DNA of 64,000 nt from Dasyornis broadbenti. Lineage: Eukaryota; Chordata; Aves; Passeriformes; Dasyornithidae. Below the pieces are notes generated by a model that did no database searches, had not been told where the DNA came from, and saw only the letters and a program-made list of their open reading frames with translations. A program made the translations under genes and the position numbers. Shown here piece after piece: positions 13,701 to 26,500 of this stretch (positions are counted from its first letter, which is position 1; every line of letters begins with the position of its first letter). The stretch lies in the NCBI GenBank assembly GCA_013397935.1, contig VZRN01004413.1:62001-126000 (forward strand). The letters are read 5' to 3'.

Positions 13701-14936
13701 TCTGAATTTGCAATTTATTCAGTAATTAACTTTTCTTGATGACAATGAAAATGCTAGCCTTGCATGCAAAATTCATTTTTGTCTTTGCTAAATGTACAAA
13801 ACATATGTGAGTACATTGTACAAGAGATTGGATGAGTGAAACCCTCAAAAACTTGAGGGAACATAATATTTGAAGCTGTTCCATTATTAACTCTATCAGA
13901 TTTTATAGCTGTGTGCTCTATGACAGAGCAGCTTATTAAACTGAGTATTTTGTGGAAGAATAGCTGGAAAGAGCAGAAATATTGTCCCTAAGTTTCTTGT
14001 TGGTGTTTCCTAATTATTTTCAGAGATATAAACCTGGTGTTTTTTCCTTCTTATAGTAATTTATAATTTGCAGTGTTTTTGCCATTTTCCTTCTTTATCC
14101 TGAGGAGCTATTTATTCCAGCTCTGTTGTATTTACTTTATTTTGGGCATGAAGTGCTAAAGTTTCTACTGGGTTACTGAGCAGGGGAAGCCACCCCCAGG
14201 TAACTGCAGGCTCTCCTTCAGTCCCCAGAATTTCCTGTATTAGAAGATCTCTGTATTCAGTGTAATACCTGTGCTTGTATTCCCGTTCTAGGTCAGGTCA
14301 ATGCCTGCCAGAAGCACCTGAAATAAACTGTCTCAAACAAGTTTTTTTTCAACATGACACCCAAAAGTGAGTGTCAACTTCAATCCTCCTTTCCTCATGT
14401 CAGAGTCTGAAGTTAAAAACAGAATCACTACATGATTTCTAACACGTATTTCAATATCCAGAAGTTCAGTAAAGTTTCGGTGCTGATCTGTGAAAAACAG
14501 AGTTTATTAGTATTAAAAGCATTTGCAACATCTTCAAAGCACAGCACAAATATTAGCTTGGTTTTGTTATGTTTTGCTTTGTTTGTCACTTCCAAATGGG
14601 AATACATTGCCCTGTGTGTGGAACTGTAAGAGCTTGAATCAGATCACTTTAACAGCAGTAGTGCCTCATTTCAGGAAATTCCCCATATGACATTCTATTC
14701 CATATTCCTGGCGTATTTATACTAAAATAAAACTAGCTTAAGGAGTATGTTGCCCAAACCATGGCATCCCCTATAAATCAGCTTGTTTGTTGCTGACATC
14801 CCCTACCTGTCATCTTAGGAAATGTCAAACCACACCTGAACAAAACATCCTGCAGTTCTTAATTACTGAATCTTTTTCAGCTGTCACAGTCTTTTGCATT
14901 CACTACAAACTTCTTCTCTTCTTGTATTAGGGTGTA
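10708..14936. other. AT-rich non-coding stretch with one assembly gap
   Basis: It contains the gap-interrupted T tract at 11145-11194 and a 14-base T run at 13262. Open frames reach about 90 codons (12.3-12.9 kb) but show no recognisable domain. No transposon end was recognised. Confidence 0.55.
11160..11180. other. Assembly gap (21 N) inside a poly-T tract
   Basis: Twenty-one N bases are flanked by 15 T on the left and 14 T on the right. The true tract length is unknown. This is a sequencing limit, not a biological boundary. Confidence 0.98.
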
Positions 14937-14972
14937 ACAGAATCATGTTCGGGTTGGTAAGAACCTCCTGCC
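14937..14972 (-). mobile_element. Possible very short CR1 3'-end relic
   Basis: The stretch ACAGAATCATG, then GGGTTGG, then GAACCTCCTGCC resembles the inverted CR1 terminus (AGAATCATAGAAT, GGGTTGGAAGGGACCT). Only about 36 bases can be aligned by eye, and there are gaps, so chance resemblance is possible. Confidence 0.3.
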
Positions 14973-16733
14973 GTGTGGTGGAGGGGTAGTATTTAAAATG
15001 TTTTATTTTCTTTCTTCTTTTGCATGTTTGTTCTGTTCAGGCTGTTGTTGCGACTTACAGGCTGATTTTCTAAGTTTCTAATTTATACTCAGTTTGAAGT
15101 GACCTTGTCTTCTTTTTCTCTCTACATCTCCCCTAACCATGCATAGCAAACCTCCCTTGTGGTGGCATGGTAACATCTCTAAATGTCTCTTTTATAAATC
15201 TTTCATTCTCCTAAGCACTTCATAGTGAGGAAAATCGTCTTGCAAGCAGCCTTGCCCTCACTGTGCTGGATAAGACACTGCATGTCTGTGCACTGCTTCT
15301 GAATATCTTTACTGAAAAGCTCCAAATTGTACATTGCAGAACTTGCATTTACTGGTTCATCTCAGCTTTAGAGCCCTAACTGCCCAGATATTTAGCCCTT
15401 GTAAATTGTGCAGTGAAATCTTGAGGACTGGAAATGGAAAGAGATGTAAAGACACTTCCTGATTCTGTAGCCTGTCACTGGTCCAATTCGAACTCAATTT
15501 CTAGCAAGGACGACTTCAGGAATTTATAAAGGTTAGATGAGAACACCACCAAATTAAATGGGAAAGGGAAGGAATTTAATGTTGTTTATCTTCTTGAAGG
15601 ATTTGGGATTCTGTACAAATTTACAACAAAAGTGAGTTTTCCACCAAACAGCTGTAAAGAAACTTTTCTGGATTAAAATAGAGATGTCCACCATTTGGAA
15701 CAAAACCACTCCAAAGTGATTATGCTACCTTATTGCTTAGATATCCTCATATATTTCTTGTTATTCTAGTTGAGTACTACATTCAGACAGAGGTTGCCAA
15801 TAAAGTTTATTGTAGGAGCTAAGTGTCAATATCTGTAGTACCCCCCGCCTAGGGTGCTTGTAATTAAAATGCCACAGATAGTCTGGGAGAAGCATGAAAA
15901 TTTGATGGCAAATTGATTTCAGGTTCATCTTGAAATTTGTCCTCAGCTGGACTCAATACTGCTGGCAGACATTGGATGGCTTTTGTCAAAAGGGTTTGCT
16001 GGGATGAGACAGAGATGCCTTGATCTGAATATTAAATACAGTGCTCTGCTTATGACAGTTTGCTTACTGCTAATGTGTTCCTTTTTATACACATTTTATT
16101 GTGGGGGCACTGTTTAGGGTGGCACTCTATTTTACTTAGGAAAATGCATTGTTTACAAATATTTTGGTGCACTAAAGAGCTGACTTGCACTATTAGCTTC
16201 AAACCTAAACATGCAGCCTCAAAAGTTGAGAATTCCGCAGATATTCCTAAGATTGAGCTGAGCTACACAAAGAAAAAGGAGTCTGGTAAGGAAATAGCCA
16301 AAATTTGTGTCAGTGATGGTGCTGGAGGAGAGAAATCCCATATAAAGTAATCCTTATTTAAAAGAAAAAGCTTTTTTATTTTTTTTCCTCAAATAGTTTC
16401 ATTTATAGAGAAAGTACTTGGTGAAAATATAAAGTACTTTTTCTGCTGTCAAGTTAAGATGCTATAGTATGTCTAGTATAGGCCTTGATTTCCACAGATG
16501 TATTCTTAGCAGTAATTTTTGGCTTTTTTAGGTGTTTAAACCATCTCATGATGAAAAGTGGTTATTTTCAAGTATACTACAAAATGCGAACACTGGTCTG
16601 AGTTCACAAAATAAAGACAAATGTTATTTTATTTGAAATGTGTTCTGTCTTTTAGGAGCAAAACTTTGTTAATATTATTCCAGAAATAATTCTAATTTTT
16701 TTTTTTTTTTTTTGGAAAAGTGGTGGAAAAGGG
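14973..16733. other. AT-rich non-coding stretch
   Basis: This is single-copy-looking sequence. A 96-codon open frame at 16060-16350 on the plus strand has a lysine-rich tail. It includes a 69-base segment (16217-16285) bounded by a plausible CAG acceptor and GTAAGG donor, discussed as a finding. An 18-base T run occupies 16696-16713, directly before the CR1 fragment. Confidence 0.5.
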
Positions 16734-16847
16734 CAGATTGGGTGGAACGTGATCTAATGGGTGGCATCCCTGCCCATGGAAGGGGGACTGGAATTTAATG
16801 GTCATTAAAGGTCCCTTCCAACCCAAGCCATTCTAACATTCTATGAA
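16734..16847 (+). mobile_element. CR1 LINE, short 3' fragment
   Basis: The fragment reads forward into a CR1 terminus. A TGATCTAATGGGTGGCATCC block and CCTGCCCATGGAAGGGGGA are followed by AAAGGTCCCTTCCAACCCA and CCATTCTAACATTCTATGA. Only about 114 bases remain, so the copy is strongly 5'-truncated. The terminal 8-base units (ATTCTATG type) are partly decayed. Confidence 0.9.
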
Positions 16848-18140
16848 AGAAGTGAGATGAAGAAATATCACAGAGTGGCTGCTGTGGATCTTGCACCTTT
16901 GAAAGGATTAAGTGGAGGTTTATCAGAACTCCTGGCTGGGGCATCTCCACTTGAATTTTCACCTCAGGATTGTGCTAGTGTGCGGACAAAACCTGAAGTG
17001 GCATAAAATGTTGTTTAATGTAACTTAAACTTTAGTAGCACCTTAATATTTCTCTGTATCTAAATGATGCAACCTTTTGCAAAATTTTTAATAGCAGTGA
17101 TTTTGGTCTTTGCTGGAGGTTCTACTCCTGTGGGAAATGAACTAGTGTCATTATGAAAAAAATTAGTCCTGGGGAGTGTAAATGTATCATTTTGTTTCAT
17201 TTTGATTTTTGAAACACCTGAACTGTTCACTCTAACCATTTGATACTCCATTCATTTCATCCTTCTCCTCCCTGCAATATTTAAAATAATTCTCACCTCC
17301 TGCACTAGAAGGAGACTCTCTTAGGTGCCTGAGATCCAAACGAAGTATCTGATCTCATTTCAAATGGTCAATTTATTTCCTCCTTTCCTGACACAGGTGA
17401 AATTGTGTTTTTATTTCCAGCTATGATAGATTTGTTCGCTTGGTAAATATTATATGGTACAGGAGTCTTTATTTTTTCATATAATCTTTGTTTACAAAGT
17501 CAATACAATCACTTGGAAAATATGTAGCAAACACTGCAGTATATTAGAATCTTGTGTATTGTGTTTGCTGTAGGTACAAATTCAATACAGCAACTCTCCA
17601 GCAATTGACATGTCAAGTAATATATCAACCATTGGTATATTACTTTTTGCTCATCCTGTTACTACTTATCAAAACCAGCTCACCACCCACACTCTCCTTC
17701 TCATTAAGGACTGTTGCTGCAGGAGGCTGAGCAGAATCCAGCCTTGCTGATGGGAATTGCTGTTTCTCAGGAGCCTTGGCAGAGATGTCACGTTTGGAAC
17801 TGAACTGGGTCCCAATTTATCAGTGCAGAAATCATGCAGAGGCAATGCTGAATTTTTAATGAAGAAAATTATTCTCTTAGTTCACTCGGGCGAAAATTAA
17901 TTTAAATGAACAGTAAACAGTTCCCACACAAAAATAGTTTCCTATGTATCATAGCATAAATGTAAGTGAAAGGGGACAGTTGGATATTTTGAATTAACTT
18001 TGCTGTTACTTCTACCACTGTACTTTCCCTGCATGTGTGTTTTTAGCCTTTTCTCTCAATGGTGAATTATCTTGTGTTCTGTGCAAAATACAAGAAAAAT
18101 AGATTCTAAATGTGTTATATCAGGTGATCTTCATTCTGCT
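16848..18140. other. AT-rich non-coding stretch
   Basis: Nothing beyond single-copy-looking AT-rich DNA was seen. The open frames are short, the largest about 63 codons on the minus strand at 17060-17251, and none is recognisable. Confidence 0.55.
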
Positions 18141-18200
18141 CCTGACCTAGGCTTTGACCTGAGTGACTTAGCCTCTCGTTTTTACCTATCTGTGACTGGA
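18141..18200 (+). mobile_element. MIR-like (CORE-type) SINE relic
   Basis: The segment TGACCTGAGTGACTTAGCCT followed by CTC, a TTTACC block and ATCTGTGACTGG follows the order of the MIR tail as I recall it: TGACCTTGGGCAAGTCACTT, AACCTCT, then TTTCCTCATCTGTAAAATGG. It reads in the forward direction. Only about 60 bases can be aligned by eye. MIR-type elements are old in amniotes, so this would be a deeply decayed copy. Confidence 0.5.
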
Positions 18201-21200
18201 AAGCACGTCAGCAACACTGTTATAGTTTAGAGAATGTTATAGATTCATAGCTGAAAACTCTCATATACTTAATGTTGCTATTAAATATGAAATTTTAACA
18301 GATTGTCTTTTTTGGTCATCTTTCCTACCTGCTTGTTCTAAATTGTTGTCCGCTGAATTAATCATTTAGAGAGTGTTAGTACTTTTTATTCAAGGCACAA
18401 AATTTTGTCAGGTGAAGCAGTGCATACATGGTGATAAAACCAGTTTTATTGTTGTGTGTTTGGGTTTTTTTTGTTTCTTTTTTTTTGCCTTGTTTTGGTG
18501 CTTGGATTCAGGCTGCATTTTATCTTGTCCAGTGTTACAGCACTTTGAGAATTCACTGCATTGTGAGAAATAAGGGTGATACTAATAAGGTGTATATTTA
18601 TTGGAGGTAAAATAGCCTTATTTTTTTATGTCATTGTCCTCCTTTCTTCAAAACTGATAGGGAAAGTGGGCTGGCATTTCTTCTAGAGAAGCTGGAACAT
18701 ATGGTTGTTACCAGACTCGATTAGTGCCCTTAGAGGGATGGAAATGGACATTTTGAGGACTAAGTTTTCCTGCCATCAGACCCAACTGAACAGTATTTGG
18801 TTGATAGCACAGTTTCTAGAAGCTGGCTCCTATTATTGATGATTTTATAGTGTTATATAATTAATAGTTTGGTCCAGGTTGAAACACTTCCACCACCACC
18901 CAAGACCATGATTTTGCAGTAGTTATTTCTTTAGAAGTTATCCTAAATAACTATTTTCTTCTAGTCAGACAAGATTATTTGCATCAAAACTTTAGCGGGA
19001 AACATGGTGATATACTATTAAATCTAAGGATACTTAGGTTATTTTCAAGCTGTTACAGCTTTTCCACATATCTGTCAATTGCCTCTCAGTTCTTTGTCCT
19101 AATCCCTCCCTCCTCTTTCAAATCCTGTGAGAAAAACAGGAACAAAAATACATAAAGACAGTGTGGGATGGTTGTTTAATAACTGGAAGAATGAACAGAT
19201 AACTGTACTGTTGTATTGCTGTGATTAACTGATACATGAACATGAAACACTAATAATTTGGAAAGTCCTCCTCTCTATGGCTCTGTGTTGGATACCAAGC
19301 AATAGCAAGGATCAAAAATGCTTATAAAAGGGTTTTTTTTTTTTTCAGCCATGTGCAGTTATCCCCAATAAATCTTTGCATTCATCCTTGTAATCACAGT
19401 TGTGGTATTTTTCTACAGAACAGAAATAATTAAGCTGCACTTTGAATACAATCTCATTATTCAGTATACAAAGTCATTACTATCTTTGAGCCCCTCCCTG
19501 CCTTCAAGAGCTATTACATGACCTCCAGATCTCTCTTAGACTCCATGTATTACCATTAGAAGACATCCACACTGGGAAATCACTCTGTTCCTGTTTTTGA
19601 TTAATATTTTATCAGCCACGAGAGGAAATGGTATTCTTTAGCAACACTAATAAGTAATTGAGCAGATGAGATGTCCCTGCTACTTGGAAAAAGCTGTATG
19701 TGAAGTTGTAAAAGATCAGCTTTAGATATGACATAAGATACTAAAGGGAAAAAAAAAACAAACCAGAAGGTCCTGTCTACAGTGAACAGTCAGTAAAAAT
19801 ATCTGCAGAAAATGAATAGTTACAATGTCATTGTTAGCAATGTGTTGTTAGGAACATGGTAAAGGGGTCTCTTATTCAAATTGGTGTTCAGACTATATTT
19901 TCACAGAGGTGATTGATCCATTGGTTTTAGATAAATTTTCAAGAGAGTCAATGAAAACCACATACAATAGACAGTGGGAACTGATAGTTGTTAAATAGAG
20001 AAGTTGTTCAAAGGCTTTTTCAGCTGCTGGTTGGAAACACTAGCAGCAAGTATTTAGGGCTGGCATTTAAAATGCTTATGAACTACTCTAGGAGTATGGC
20101 AATGAATCCAAAGAAACTGTTACTGGTGTGAGCAGTTGTCTTCTCAACACATGACAGATCTCTTGGCATACCTGTCTCTTTTGCTGGCTCTGATGGAAAA
20201 GTCTTCATTTAATGTTTTATTTAATTTTACTATATTTTCCTGTTTTCCTGCGTCAGTTTTTCATGAGTGGAAAAGATAAAATTGGACAGCCCTGTTGCGT
20301 TATTGGCTCACAGAAATCCTATTGATTGATATACTTACAAAGAAACACCTGTGATGAATCATTTTATACCAAGGTGAGTGAAGACACAAAAAAGATATCT
20401 TAGACGTCTAAGAATCACTGTTTCTTCCCCCAACAGGAATATAAGCTTTTATGCTCTTATTGGAAAAGATATTGTAGCAAATGCTGGCAGTACAGTCATG
20501 ATGGTGTTGTGCTGATTTAAGATCTCTGTCATCCAGTAATTATTTTCTTTTGAAACCCTGTAGGAAATTTCCAGGTATGTGATGTTACTCTCTTTATATA
20601 CTATTGGTGCAGTCTTTTGGGTGTTTATAACCAGGTATTACTTTTCAAGTTTAAATTATAAACTGATGAGAATTTGTGTTGTCCCCAAAACAGTAGAGGA
20701 GAGGAGTATGATGCTCAGCAGTAAATCCATTGGTCCTTGTGGTTTCAGGAACACTTCTGCCTAAACCATGTATGGGAAGTTACTTGCTTTGAGTTTTTAA
20801 AATCTGCAGCCCTTAACCAAGATTGCAAACAGGAAATATGAAGTAATGGACTAACTATCTCCTTATAATAATTAAATAATGTACATAAAATATGAAGAGT
20901 TATTAAAAAAAACCTAGGAATTACTATCACTTTATTCCCCAAAGTGAGAGAGATGTGTGTGTGTATGGGGACTACTCTGTATCTTAATGCTAGGATTAAT
21001 GCTAAAATGGACGCTATGAATTAATCATGGGATTTAATTTACCAGAATTATTTTTTTGGCATTCAGCCCCTGTAATTAGCATTTTAAACACGAATGTTTT
21101 TGGTGATCTTTATGACAGTCAAAGCAAAACCTTCTGCCATTAATTTCTTCAGAATTGTTTAATAGGCAAGAATTAATTTTGCAACTAGATTTGAAAATGA

Positions 21201-23535
21201 AATGGTTTGTTTAATGTGATGGGCGATAATGGCCTCCTTGAGTGTAAGTTAGTCTCATTTCTGTAAACTCATTGGGTTTAGCATTCACTGAAAGCTTTGG
21301 AGAACTTGGGCAGAAGGAGGAAAGGGTTTGTTTTTAATTTTTTTCCCATGTGTTCTGTGTTCTAGTGGGATGTCCTGTGCAAACACGGTCATATTGGGTC
21401 CATGCGACTGAAGTATTTAGAAGCTGAGAGTCAGGTGTGCTCCAGACTACACATTGAGCTCAGATATCAACCAGTCTCCTGAAGGCAGGTTTGGAGGAGG
21501 GACTGAGGATACCAACAAACAGAGTATTAGTCAAGTTGATTTCCTTATTGTCTTTAATTCAAATTTAAAAAAAAAAAAAATTGCAGGGGAATGTGCATCT
21601 AACTTTTTCCCCCTAAATATTTAGCCAAAGATGGAAACCATTCAGTTATCTCATATCCATCACAACTGCCCAGTTGAGATGCGCTCAGCAGTTTCTTTTT
21701 TGTCCTTTGGAATTCACCAGCTGTATGCTGTTGGCTACCAAGAGCTAGAAACTGTAATTCTAGTGGCCACTAACAGCAAGTGGATAATATATTTTCACTT
21801 CTCTAATAGTTAATAGAAAACGAGAGGCTGACAGGGTTATCCAAGTGAGAAATCCTGGTTTTCTATTAATTTCCCCTGAGTAAATCATACTCTGTATTAT
21901 ACAGGTGCACCTGAGTTGTACGTCGCAGTCTTCACTTTGCCACTCTTGATTTGTTTAACAGGAAAAAGAACTTCCTGGCACTCTTGGCATGGTGGAAAGT
22001 ATTAGCCACTGCTGGGTGGAGATGTTAGCACGATCTCAAGAACAGGCGTTTGTAATTCTAACCAGAATATATTAGTTCATATTTTTTGCACTGAGACACT
22101 GAGCTGTGTGTCCTTTACGGACTTGGAGATCTCTGCCTGGTTGTGAGTGAGAGCAGGGATTGAAACAGGGCTGGGAATGCTTAAATGGCACAAACAGAGG
22201 CCTCAAGTGCTCAGCCATCCTCTTAGACTGCTTTGCTCTGTTGCTGCTCCTGTTCTCTGAGCTATGCTGTATTTATTTTCCGCTGTTTGGAGGGGGCCAG
22301 CAGTGCAAAATGAGATGCTCTTTCTCTCTCTTCCAGACTTCCCTGCCTCTTAAGCTAATTTTCCTTTTATTGTAGTAATTAGAAAAGAGCTTTGATCACA
22401 CATTTAGTCTTGCTCAGAGTTCAGAAACAAAGTTGTGCTTGGATCTTGGGGATTTGTGTGCATCCCTCAGATATAAGTGGTAAACAGTGCTCCTTTACCC
22501 CCTCTCTCACAAGCATGTGAGAGCTCTGACTTGCAAGCTCTTACCCTGAGACTGCAGTAATTTCATTAGCCAAAAGTGTAATTACATTATGAGAAGAAAC
22601 AGCAGTCTCAGATTTCATGACCTCCTCTGTTTTTTCCCCAGTGTGCCATAATCTAGATAAGTTTAAAGTTATGTTTGAGTTTATTTATATATTTGAAAAT
22701 AATGTGATCTCTCACAGCTGTGAATTAGGCATGATGAAGAAAATTAATCAAGATAACTCACGAGTCTGATGTTTGTGCTGCTTTCAAATAACATCCTGTA
22801 TTTTTTTTCAGTTTACTACACCATACCTTTTTTGTCTGTAACAATTACTGGAAGGAGAATTAACAAGAACAATAGGTGGGAAAAGAATTATGCTTCTCAT
22901 TGTTATGAGAGAGAATTGATTAGTTGTAGTTAATTGGTGTGGTTTTTGAGTTGTAACTACACTACCCTGTGGTGCTACACACCAGACTATCCAATGACTG
23001 TCAGGGCTCCACGGGATATTGATGGAGTGTATTGCAGGCACTTCCTCCTTTCCTTTAACAGCTTTTAAATCTTCTATTCCCGTAGAATGTTACAATGGAA
23101 TACCTAAGTATTTACTTTTTTAAAAAACAGTTTTTAAATTTTTAAAGTTTGATGTTGTAAATAGCATCAAATGAATTATATTTAAAATACAATTTTCCTA
23201 GCTTCTATTGGACGTGTATAATCTTAGCATTTACGTAAGCATCCAGGAAGTGTCCTGGAGGTGTTAGTTATTAATTCTGCCAGATTGATGTCCAATTTCC
23301 TACACACAAGTGTTTTCATACCAAATTTGGCTTAGGTTTTGAAAAGAGCAGGTCATCCATAATTGATACAAGAGTCTGTGGGAATTATGCTTAATTGTGA
23401 AATGTTCGGTAACTGCTCTTGAAAGCTGCAAAGCACATTTTGGGTTGCTGTGGGCCAAATTTTAATGACTCTCCTGCCCCAATGCTGCTGTCTAAAACTG
23501 AGATTCTATTGGAGATACATCAATATTTTTGTCAA
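18201..23535. other. AT-rich non-coding stretch, no gene seen
   Basis: It holds a 13-base T run at 19333 immediately followed by CAG, and a 14-base A run at 21567. Open frames are about 60 to 70 codons and low in complexity. No transposon end, RNA gene or exon with both splice sites in frame could be supported. Confidence 0.55.
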
Positions 23536-23572
23536 TGTGTTTGTCTGTGTGTGTGTGTATATATATATATAT
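23536..23572. repeat. Compound TG/TA microsatellite
   Basis: An imperfect (TG)n run passes directly into (TA)n. The short overlapping open frame near here includes the translated microsatellite and is not a gene. Confidence 0.9.
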
Positions 23573-26500
23573 CAGTGCAAGAGGGTCTTAAATTGCTTAG
23601 TTTAGGAATATGTAGGCAAATATAAGATCTAAAATCTTCCAGTTTATATTCATCCTAATGATCTAATGGAAAAAAAAATTCTGTTTTCATTCTAGAGAAT
23701 TAGAAATCAGAGACAAGATCGAGCCAGGGCTTCTAGTTCCTATTAATTATTAATGAAAATTACTGTGTAAATACTAAAGCAGAAAAAAGTTTTAATGTCT
23801 TTTGCCCATATGCTGCAACTGAAATGCCTGACAGAGACAAGCTGGGCTGGGGCAGTGCTTTATTTGGACACCTGCCATGAAGACCTGAAATCTATTGCTT
23901 GTTGCTGAAGTGATTTTATCCAGACGTGGTGCTTCGTGCTGAATGAGGTCTGAGGGTTTATAACCAGGATTTTGGCTTTCTGCATTGGTTATTACTTGTT
24001 TGTTTGAGAGAGCAGAGTTACCTGCTCTACGTTCTGGCCAAGATTGTATTTTGGTTCATTGAATGTACCCAGCCTTTTCTTCCCCTGAATTTTTGACAGG
24101 AGTAGATACTCTTGCTTTTAAAAGCCAGAGCTCATTATGTTATTGAAACCTTTTAAACATCTGTTTACTTCTTCTCTTTATAGACTACTGCATTTGAGAA
24201 ACCAACTGGCCTGAGTTGAGAAAGTGAATTCTGGGCTGCAGCCTGACAGATAGAAGAACTGAGTTCAGGACATGCATTATGTTTGTTTGATAAAGAACAT
24301 GACCATTCTTGATAGACTGTAATTTTTAATGGTCTGAAAGTACAGATATTTCATGTATATTTACATTTCAAATCTGAATTAATAAAGCACAAGCTCTTAT
24401 ACACCTACCTATAGCTCCCAGGATTCACTAACCTGTTAAAAATGTTTTTGTTTCATCTCCGAAGCAGTGCATTGACATGCAGGTGTGAACTGAAATGTGT
24501 GCACCAATGCTGTGACTGCACCATTGTAATGAAGATGAAATGACTGTAATGATGACCTTTCTGTGCCTTTGTCTCTACCGTGCCCTTCTCTTTAACTGAA
24601 CACCTTTCAAATGAACATGTTCTGAACTCTTGAACTGTTCATTCTGTTCACTGAGCTTATTGCTCAATCTGCAGTTTATCATTATGTGTCTCCAAAGACT
24701 TTGTGTTTCCTTATATTTGACATCTAGATGGAATTTTTCATAACCCTTTACTAGTTATAAATTGGATTGTTAGGGGATTAAGTTAATCTTGTTTCTTTAT
24801 AGTAGCCTCAGATTTTTAAAGCCCTAATTTAGAGAGGTTTCTTTATTTGTTGCTCTCCAATCTGCAAGAATGGAAAAAACTTTAATGCCATAAGATTCTG
24901 TACTGCTGGAATTATTTATTTCTGCTCATTTTGAAGTGAATCGTACCTAAGAGGTACACTAGAAAAGTTGTTTTGTCATGTTTTTCCCATATTACTATTT
25001 CTTCCTATCTATAAAGCAACTTCTGAAAATGACCCAAAGCAGTGCATCATCAGCTAAGCAGTGTGTCAGTGAATAGAATGCAGAAGAATGTGTATTTTTC
25101 TTGTTCCATTGGTGAGGGAAATAGGAAAAAATTACAACTTGCAGAAAATTGTTATGATGTGTTAGTCATATCTTACCTTTTGGCTTTTTTATTAGAAGGT
25201 ACTCCTAACAATTTATGCACTTTTTATTAACCAATTAACAGCTCATATTAAAAATGAAATTAGGGTAACAAAAGTCCACATATTTTTAAGAGTGCTTTGT
25301 ATCTTTCTGTTGTCTAGTGGTAATGTTGCAGGTAATATTTTTTAATTTAATTACTTTGAAGAAGCTTTTTTCCAAGAAAATTAAATATTCTGTAATATAA
25401 ACTGTGTGATAAATTCAAACAATTGAAAATAATTTCTGATATCCTGAGAATTATCAAGGTCTCTGTATTAAGATAATGGTGCCCAAATCCTCAAAATAGG
25501 AAGATGGTGCATATCACAAATGGAGTTGTTAAAGCCAGTTTATAACGTGCAGAGAGCAGAATCCTTGAGGCATAAGTTAAGACTAAAACTTAAATATTAC
25601 TTCAATAAAAAGGCTTGTATTTAAACAACACACATTTATTTCTTCAACAAATAAACCTTTTTAGCCTTCTCACTCCAAAAGGCTCAGAAATGTCAGACTG
25701 GTCATAGAAAATGAAAAATCTTGAGCTGTTCCTTGACCTCTTTTATGATCCCTCCATCCCTAAACTCCATCAATGACTTGAACTCTGACACTGAGAATGG
25801 CAAGATGTAATTCTTCATCTCAATGTCATAAACCCCCACATTCTGCACTGGGCATCTCAGATTTTTATTTGTTCATTCAAATGTAGTTTGTCTCAGCTAG
25901 TATCATACATAAAGGGTGAGGCTCTCAGAAGCTCTTAGGTTTATCTAATCCTGTCTCTAGTTTTCTCTCCGGGAAAAATTTGATGCTATTTGGCCATTAT
26001 TCTGCTTATTTTTTTCCAGTTTATTCTTATTTATTGATTAATTGTTTCAGTGCCACCCAAACCACCCCGAAACCTTTTAAATACATATTTTAAAACTTCA
26101 GATAATGAAGATTATCATTATAATTTTCATAATCTATTTATGCATCCATATCTGTGCATAGTTAGTAGAAACAATGGCAAAGGGTAGGATTGCATTAGGA
26201 AGTCAGCTGTGAAAGGAGGACCTGAGGGAGAGCACGACTGAGTCTCACCAAGTGAGGAAAGGAAAATGTCCCACATCTATCAGAAGTCATTTCAGCCTTT
26301 GTTCTAGGCCAGTAGAGGAAGGGCGTGAGCAGAAGACTCTGGCACTTTGTACTTTGTCTCCTGCCTGTTTGATGCTCTCTTAAGGTAGAGAAAGATATTA
26401 CCTTCTGATATGTTAGATACTTCATTTTTAAATGATCATAAATTCTTACCGGCGCTTAATAAGAATAGGTTTACAGTGCAGAGGAAATGTGAATATACTG

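Noticed and set aside
19333..19348. T13 followed by CAG, a textbook-looking splice acceptor
   Set aside because: No open frame or matching donor follows, and T runs are frequent here.
24549..24599. ATGATGA and CTGA boxes like a C/D snoRNA
   Set aside because: The spacing is only about 50 bases, there is no terminal stem, and both boxes are common by chance.
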